This document shows positions 57,769 to 64,000 of a stretch of 64,000 nt of DNA, in pieces; position 1 is the stretch's first letter, and each line of letters starts with the position of its first letter. The position numbers and the translations under genes are program-made. Under the pieces are notes generated by a model that saw only the letters and a program-made list of their open reading frames with translations, had not been told where the DNA came from and made no database searches. The stretch comes from Perkinsus marinus ATCC 50983 (lineage: Eukaryota; Perkinsozoa; Perkinsida; Perkinsidae): assembly GCF_000006405.1 (NCBI RefSeq), contig NW_003215582.1, forward strand, positions 1 to 64,000. Reading direction: 5' to 3'.

Positions 57769-60365
57769 TTACTTCCGCAAAGCCTGGCTAGTTGGACGGT
57801 TGTCGAGTTGCCTCTCAGACACCCTCACGACGAGGTCAACCTAAGATGGTATCCTATAATAATAAACATATCCAGCGGAGCGAAGCACCCACCTGAGTTG
57901 GCTTCAAGTCCGTAGAGGTAGCTGCTGATCGTCTAGTACTAGTTTGTTGCTTCTCCTTAGCCGCCAGATTCGATAACCCTCGTAACTGAACCGTAGAGCT
58001 TCATTTTCCCAATTCTCCCGTATACTTTTAGTGGCGTACCAATAGAGAAGTGAGTGGAGCAAAGACGTTAGCCTTCTCTGCTAGGCAGTTGGCAAGCTCC
58101 AGCATATGCAGTACGAAAGGCAGGTACACCGTATGGCCTTCCTTCGACTTGGCCGCACACAGCAGTATCACCATCAGGGGGTGTAACTACGTCGACCACG
58201 CTCTACCCCTTACCACACCCGCGCTACTACCAAGTCCTTCAACTGCTCTGGCAGTCGCTCCATAGCAGCAACCCAGACTGCAGAGCTTCTCACATAGCAA
58301 ACACTATACAACTGACGGACCGAATCAACACCAGCCGAGCCGCCTGCTGCCGCCTTGCTCGCCTTAGACCCACCGACTAATACACGACTACAAGGGATGG
58401 ACAAGGTCCATCACCTACCTTGACCCGGGGTAATCGACTTGATGCCTTTACTCTGAGCTTTCATGGCTGACCTCAGTATGACGCCAAGTTGACGGATACC
58501 TATTCCAACCGCTATCGGTCCCTCCATGAGGACCTAGGAGTGCTTACTAGTGAACGCTATACGATAGGCAGCCTGTGGCTCGAGAGTGAGCATTTCCGCA
58601 ATACAGTTCTCCATGAACCGACAAGCCGACAGTTGCCTGTGTGTAAGGGCAGGTACCCTCTGTAACGATACGACATACCTGAAGGCATCGAACCCCTCAG
58701 CCGTCGCATGCACACTCCCATCATATCAGTACGCTCGAGCCGCCCCAAAGCCCATGCACCTATTACGCTCTATACATCCGTCTCATGATGCCCTCAACCT
58801 CCCGTCCAGCAGCCTCAGTGCCCTTCTTAGAGGAAGCAGCATTCTTCAGAATGTGCCCAACCAAGTTATACAGCGCCGAAAAGGCCGCCAGCTTGGTCCC
58901 TTGGGCGGCTACAAATCACCAAGTTAGATGAAACCCACCAGCCGCGAGTGGCCTACCTCCCTTAGCCCACTTCCTGCATAGCTCATTGATAACAAGCGGC
59001 TTCAGCTTCTTCAAGGGCATGAGGTATTTCAGAGCACTAGCATCAGAGAGTTGCCACAGGACCTAGTCGCTGCCTGATAAGCCCCACCATCCCGCGATAG
59101 CCACAGTATTACAAATTCCTGAGTGTCGAGATCGGTCAGTTGCTGCAACAGGCTGAGACTTTCGCTCCAGAACATACGTCCCAACATATACGTCTTGCCG
59201 CCACCAGAGGCCGCCTCCTTTCCCTTAGCCTTAGCTACTTGCTTGTCGTGATAATCCAACAGCTCAGGGGCCTGTCACCAACCCAGTCACAGTAGGACCT
59301 CCTAGTTTACCCACCTTCTTGAGGGTCCATTCCAACACAGCATTGAACACCGCGGCATCCTCTATTCGCACACCAGTGGCAGATCCCTCAGCTGAACGTG
59401 GGTAGTCGAGTCCCGATCCCTCCGATACTACAGTACTACCTTCCTCAGACTCGCCGCCTTCCTTTGCCTCTCCTCTGCTCATACGGCTGGCCACGCGGTA
59501 GGCCGAGAGGACTGCTCGGAGGGCCTTCAAGGACTTATTGCCGTCCTTCTTCCCTTCAGCCGCCTCAGTCAGCTGATTCAACAATTCCATCGTGAGCACC
59601 TACGGAAAATGTAGTAGTCATAAAACAAGACGTTGTGTTCCCTTAGCAACATGCCTACTACCCCGGTATCAGCCTCCGGCTTCGGCTTCTTCGTCTTCGC
59701 GTCAGGGCCCTGCTGGACCTCCTCTCCTTGGCCGAACTCTAACAGGTCTTGATCCGTCTCTTGAAGGAACCTGTAAACTCCATCAAAGACCAGCTCGAGG
59801 CACCCGGGCAAATGCCCACTTATAGAACTCTGGATCGGTCTCCTTAAGAGCCTCCAATTCCTTCATATGCGTATCGGCTTCATCCCCTTCCGCCCCTAAG
59901 CATCGCCTCCCCCCTGGCAGCCACAACAGCACTATTACCTTCCCCCGTCGACGACGTCTTCTCCTCTTCCCCCTCATTGAGAGCCTCCACGAGTTCCTCC
60001 TCCCCATCCATGCCATCGGGTACACAGAACACCGCCTCATCGTCTGACCCTACGCACATTCGTCTCAGCGACAGTCGAGAGGCAACCCCGTACGAGACTA
60101 CCAATATCGGCCAGCTGCGCATTGAGTTCCGCATCCATGTCCTCCTCTTCCCCTGCCCCCTCCAGCTCTGCCTCAGTGAGCTTAGCTGAGAGAAAGAACG
60201 CCATTCGCAGTTGCCAAGCACCAAAGCCTTATAACCTTTCCGTTTGCTTTCCTTGATCTCATCTCTGCGCTTGATCTTCTCTGTCAACTTAGCCTTTTGC
60301 TTCGCCTTAGCCGACACCTTCGACTGCGCCTTATTGAACTTCTTAGAAGCCTTTTTAGACACCAT
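57769..60365 (-). CDS. NOC2: Nucleolar complex protein 2 (60S ribosome export factor)
   Basis: The start at 60365 gives a very basic N-terminus (KKASKKFNKAQSKVSAKAK), then the acidic region and the family blocks HMKELEALKETDPEFYKW and FLQETDQDLLEFG. SLKALRAVLSAYRVASRM, AAVFNAVLEWTLKKVGKL, LKKLKPLVINELCRKW, LAAFSALYNLVGHIL and YLPFVLHMLELANCLAEKA follow, the HEAT-like helical body of NOC2. The last exon is VDLVVRVSERQLDNRP before the stop at 57769. NOC2 pairs with NOC1 or NOC3 to mature and export the large ribosomal subunit. Many short exons; internal boundaries are not all fixed. Confidence 0.87.
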
Positions 60366-62056
60366 AGCAACGAAGGGTTACCAACTACAAGAACCGACTG
60401 CATGCAGCGATGATCGTCCAAGTAGGGAAAGTGTACGTAATTTCCTGGTGCTGTTCGCGACTTCATCGTTCGCGTCACCGCCTTACTACTCACAAATACA
60501 TTCGAATCTTCTCAACAAAAGTGATGTGGAAAAGTTATCTCCATTATTGATTCTTCCCGGCCTCTCCTACTGAGACAGCCCCCAGTTAGTTCAAATGCAA
60601 CACCAAACTGTCAAAAGTAGCAATGACAGGTTTCATCACCGTAAACCCTCTCCACTTCTCGTTAACAAAAGAACCACCAAAGAACCAAACAGGAATATCT
60701 TCCGAAAAGTGTTTAAAAGATGATACACAAGGGGAAATTAGATTGTGCCGCTTTGTCCCATAAGAGTACGTAAGACAACACAGCTGAGTAAGGGTGCCCT
60801 CTCTAACTTCAACCCCTAACAACCTAGATTAGGACTAATATACCTGATATAGTTGCACTGCGATCTCAGAATGAGAGTCTCAAACACTTGCGTATTTTCC
60901 CTCACCCATGGAGCTTGACTTTGCAAAGAAATCCCATACACGCTGGGGATGGGAGAGGTATTGACCAAACCTCACACCTGAAGCCCGGAAGCCGAGGTCT
61001 GGGTTGGGCAATACTGACCAGAGGATGAGTCAGCGAACTGATGTGAATAAGCTATCCGAGCATTAGTCACAGAGTCAACTGCCTCGTCTCTAGTCCCCCA
61101 GTATCAAGGGTAAGAAAAAAAATCATACTGCTGGGGTGCTCCACATCCCTACAGCAGTCCTTGGAGTCTGCCAGTTCTATCATTGCAGCACTCACTTACA
61201 TCAACACAACAGGTTGTTTAGCGCTCGCCTCACGGGTACTCCGCTAGGTCGCACACTTTCCCTCTTATCGGGGATGGTGGTACGATCCCCAGCTGGGGAA
61301 TTTCTCCGCCAAGAAACCGTACCGTGTTTCTCTCTCATGGAATTTCTCCGCCAAGAAACCGTACCGTGTTTCTCTCTCATTGATCATTCGAAGACCATGG
61401 AAGTCTTATGGCGAAACTGACGACTCAAAATTCGGCATCAAAATTTCTATCAGCGCGAAATCCAACCTCGTGCGGATCTGAAACATATTTGTAGTTTTTA
61501 CCGCGAAACTGAAAGTCCGAGAGGCGAATACGATCTTTTCTTTCCAAAGCTATATCTCCAACTCCACGCATCCGGATAAAATCCGCGCATACACATCAAA
61601 TCGTTAATCAAAAACGCACTGAATGTTCAAAAGGCGTAGAAGTTTGAGGGTGTTACTATCAAAACTCACTATTAGCAGATAGACTCAGTTTATATACGAA
61701 GGACAGTAGAAAGTTCACTGTGAACTCCAACCTCATATTATCCCTCCACAACTAGGTGACTCAACTCGGTGTATATTAGAGTCACAAGGAACAAACTTGG
61801 TACTCATAAAGGCGTAAGTAGCATTACTTACACCGTCATAACTGAGTACTCGTCAAACCAGTAGCCATGCAGATCTAAACAATCGCCCAGAGTCTTATGT
61901 CAAGGGCTGACTGAATAGTCCACACATTAGTAACAGTATTGTGCGATCGAATCATAGACAAATAGTGTAGCACATAATATTTCAAGACTGCTCTTAGCAA
62001 ACAATAACGTGGCAATGTATTCAAGACAGAACTCCAACATCGACGAGCAAAAACCA
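60366..62056. other. Gene-poor region with a 42-bp tandem duplication
   Basis: No supported gene in ~1.7 kb between the NOC2 start and the CD36-like stop; it should contain the NOC2 promoter and the receptor's 3' UTR. The only structure seen is the duplication at 61297-61380. Confidence 0.45.
61297..61380. repeat. Perfect 42-bp tandem duplication
   Basis: The unit beginning ggaatttctccgccaagaaa and ending gtttctctctcat occurs twice head to tail (61297-61338, 61339-61380) without a mismatch. Its length is a multiple of three and the plus strand is open (EFLRQETVPCFSL twice), but no gene is supported around it. Confidence 0.92.
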
Positions 62057-64000
62057 TCAAAGTGCCTCGGTCACTCCAGAAACCTTCTTCTGCAGGACAA
62101 CAGCTCTGAGTGCACTGCGGCGTCTCCAACCGAAATAGAAGAATGCAACAGCACATAACACGAAAACGATACCAAAAGCGATGCCCAACCACATAACCAG
62201 TTCGAATAGACCGGGCGCAGCTTGCAGTTGCTTGATAGAGTCAATCTGATATGGGTAGGCCAGCTGATGCTCATCAACCCACACTGCCGGAATAAGAACC
62301 TCGTCGGTCAGTTTCCCAGACTCGGTATTCGCAGCAGGGGGCATCATAACGTTCATCTGTAGCTTCAATGCTCCCTTCAAGAGAGCACCAGTGATAGGTT
62401 CAGTCCACATTTGACAATTGAAGTCCCTCTCGGGATCGTCACACTCCTCAGATCCCGAGCAACTCTTAGTGTCAACACGATCACCAGGATACCAGTTTTT
62501 AACCGAAGACGAGCCATCCACTTGATAGAAATGAGGCAGCGAGGCGTAGATAGGCGTCCTCACTAGATTCGGCTTTGGTGAACTGAAAGTCCCCAAGTTC
62601 AGAGTCAAATAAGGTGAATCACAGTCAATACCGCGACTGTCATCGCCGGACCCATCACAGTTCTCGTTCCTGAAGGCCAGGTCAGCCAGATCCCAGATAT
62701 CAATGTTAGCTCCATTATAGTCTTGATCCTTCTTGCTGAGCTTCATCTGAGCCGTTGAGAACACCGGACTGACGAACATCTTGTCAATAGCACCAACCTT
62801 ATGGTAGTCGTTTGTACCATGACCATTTAGAGTACCGGGCACATACTTAACATCGAAACCCGCAGCATAGTTCGGGTGACACTTATCATCAGGAGTGCAT
62901 GTACCGTTTGCCTTGAACTCATCCTGAGCCATACAATCCGGGTCGAATGCACAGTTGTACTCCAAGCCGTTAGACATCTTGAAGTAGTACAATCCTTTCC
63001 AGTCCTCCACAAAACTAGCACGATACTGTTCGGTAACAGGGTTGGTAGTAGCCGAGAGTGCCATGGTCAGAGGCATACCAGTGACTTTGTCAACCTTAGA
63101 CTGATCTTGGAATCCCAACAGCTCGCCCACCGTCAACTTGACAAATCTGGGATAGTAGTCGTAGTCCGAATCGTACTTATCGGAAGAAGGATCAGTGACG
63201 GGCAAGAGGGAGTGCCTCAGCCAAGGCAGATTGTAGAGAGCATACGAACCAGCATATCTCATTTGCGTCAGAAAGGCTTTCAACTCATTCGGCTTGACCA
63301 TCATCTTCAACTGCAACAGAGCAGTCAACACCGATTTAGTGTCCGAAATTTCGGTACCGTAAATGAGGTTCCACAGAGCTTTCTTGGCACCAGTAGAAAA
63401 AGTAGAGTCAATGCTCTCTGCAAGAGACTCGTCATCCTCATTACTCGAATCAAGATGGCAACTACCGGTAGACCGATCTTGCTTAGCAGGGCAGCCAAAG
63501 GCGAAACCGAAATAATCACTTCCCATGACAGTAGGCAACACCATATCAGACCTCGTTCCGAACAGGTCTGCAAAGGGCTGCAACGACAACTCACCAGAGT
63601 CCCCGTTTGCAGCACCAAGAGCCTTAGCGAGACCACCTTCGAAGTACTGGTCCTTGATAGCACTGACCGGAGTCTTATATTCCTTCTCAATAGCCTCTCT
63701 GGTAGTAGCACTCAAGTTACCATACCCATCAACGAAGTTGTTGGACATAACATGGTAAGCCATGATACCACCAACAGTTTCGATCATCTCGATCGGGTTC
63801 AAAAACATGTCAGCAACCTCAAGGTTACTTAAAAGGGCGAAGTTGCCAACGGTAACCTTCCGGTTCATAAGGTCGGTCTCATCGTCCTTGAAGAAGACAT
63901 ACTCGTCCTTCTCCTCCCAATGGGCTATACCTTCCTTATCCCAAAGGTCAGTATCAACCGAGGACTCGTTCTTAGTGATGCTCATGGCCGTGTGTACAGG
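62057..64000 (-). CDS. CD36/LIMP-2-family receptor, 5' end beyond window
   Basis: A frame with at least 642 residues, still open at the right edge, so the true start and first transmembrane helix probably lie outside. Family features are KDEYVFFKDDET and VTVGNFALLSN near the N-terminus, and a Cys-rich ectodomain with CAFDPDC and CTPDDKCHPNY. The conserved block YASLPHFYQVD follows, then EPITGALLKGALKLQMNV, and a C-terminal transmembrane helix (LFELVMWLGIAFGIVFVL) with a short basic cytoplasmic tail. The ectodomain fold is a lipid-carrying tunnel in known members, used for lipid or lysosomal-enzyme uptake. Several acidic inserts make it longer than animal CD36. Stop at 62057. The ATG at 63983-63985 is probably internal. 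Confidence 0.85.
   Translation of the reverse strand, partial: PVHTAMSITKNESSVDTDLWDKEGIAHWEEKDEYVFFKDDETDLMNRKVTVGNFALLSNLEVADMFLNPIEMIETVGGIMAYHVMSNNFVDGYGNLSATTREAIEKEYKTPVSAIKDQYFEGGLAKALGAANGDSGELSLQPFADLFGTRSDMVLPTVMGSDYFGFAFGCPAKQDRSTGSCHLDSSNEDDESLAESIDSTFSTGAKKALWNLIYGTEISDTKSVLTALLQLKMMVKPNELKAFLTQMRYAGSYALYNLPWLRHSLLPVTDPSSDKYDSDYDYYPRFVKLTVGELLGFQDQSKVDKVTGMPLTMALSATTNPVTEQYRASFVEDWKGLYYFKMSNGLEYNCAFDPDCMAQDEFKANGTCTPDDKCHPNYAAGFDVKYVPGTLNGHGTNDYHKVGAIDKMFVSPVFSTAQMKLSKKDQDYNGANIDIWDLADLAFRNENCDGSGDDSRGIDCDSPYLTLNLGTFSSPKPNLVRTPIYASLPHFYQVDGSSSVKNWYPGDRVDTKSCSGSEECDDPERDFNCQMWTEPITGALLKGALKLQMNVMMPPAANTESGKLTDEVLIPAVWVDEHQLAYPYQIDSIKQLQAAPGLFELVMWLGIAFGIVFVLCAVAFFYFGWRRRSALRAVVLQKKVSGVTEAL

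Noticed and set aside
62876-63832. 318-codon plus-strand frame
   Set aside because: It is the antisense shadow of the CD36-like gene and has no recognisable domain.

Overview
This is a eukaryotic window. Nearly every gene is split by many small GT-AG introns, commonly 41-56 nt, and most introns were confirmed here by frame continuity across the junction. The gene set is typically eukaryotic: Sec61 beta, SRP54, COG5, topoisomerase III beta, NOC2, Pol I subunit A12, HECT ligase, cyclic-nucleotide PDE, CD36-like receptor and organelle EF-G2. Near-balanced GC, dense packing, a lineage-specific secreted repeat family and LTR elements suggest an alveolate, probably Perkinsus or a relative. That placement is inference, not a database result. 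A run of 100 Ns (29594-29693) marks an assembly gap.

Layout. 1-747 (-) is an open coding exon that runs off the left edge (possible beta-propeller). 990-1105 is a stray copy of part of a HECT domain, and its likely source is the ankyrin-HECT E3 gene at 2586-5669 (+). On the plus strand follow Sec61 beta (6021-6398), a 23-exon TOP3B (6582-10837) and a WW/B-box protein (11359-13173). The minus strand then carries one very large secreted protein gene (13455-20360), built from about 14 copies of an unrecognised two-cysteine module, with a tRNA-Arg(TCT) gene inside one intron. SRP54 (20646-23257) and COG5 (24002-26076) follow on the same strand.

27180-29405 (+) holds a superoxide-dismutase-fold protein with a degenerate metal site and a C-terminal extension (possibly mitoribosomal mS42/mS43), then a SET-like fragment. 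After the gap comes a repeat-rich zone. A young LTR retrotransposon (31534-37387, identical LTRs, 4-bp target duplication, intact 1782-residue Gag-Pol) sits inside an older, deleted LTR element whose second copy preserves the empty target site.

The right part contains a GNAT acetyltransferase with a signal peptide, an unresolved membrane protein, a PDE, two tandem membrane-anchored metallo-beta-lactamase-fold paralogues with different substitutions in the zinc motif, a UPF0489 protein, two tandem EF-G2 genes with a near-identical patch suggesting gene conversion, Pol I subunit A12, a charged unknown protein, NOC2, and a CD36/LIMP-2-like receptor cut by the right edge.

Functionally the genes cover ER targeting and secretion (SRP54, Sec61 beta, COG5), ribosome and rRNA production (NOC2, RPA12), organelle translation (two EF-G2, possible mS42/43), signalling and protein turnover (PDE, HECT). 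The repeat protein, MBL pair and CD36-like receptor are candidate surface or secreted products. No operon logic applies; neighbours are independent transcription units.
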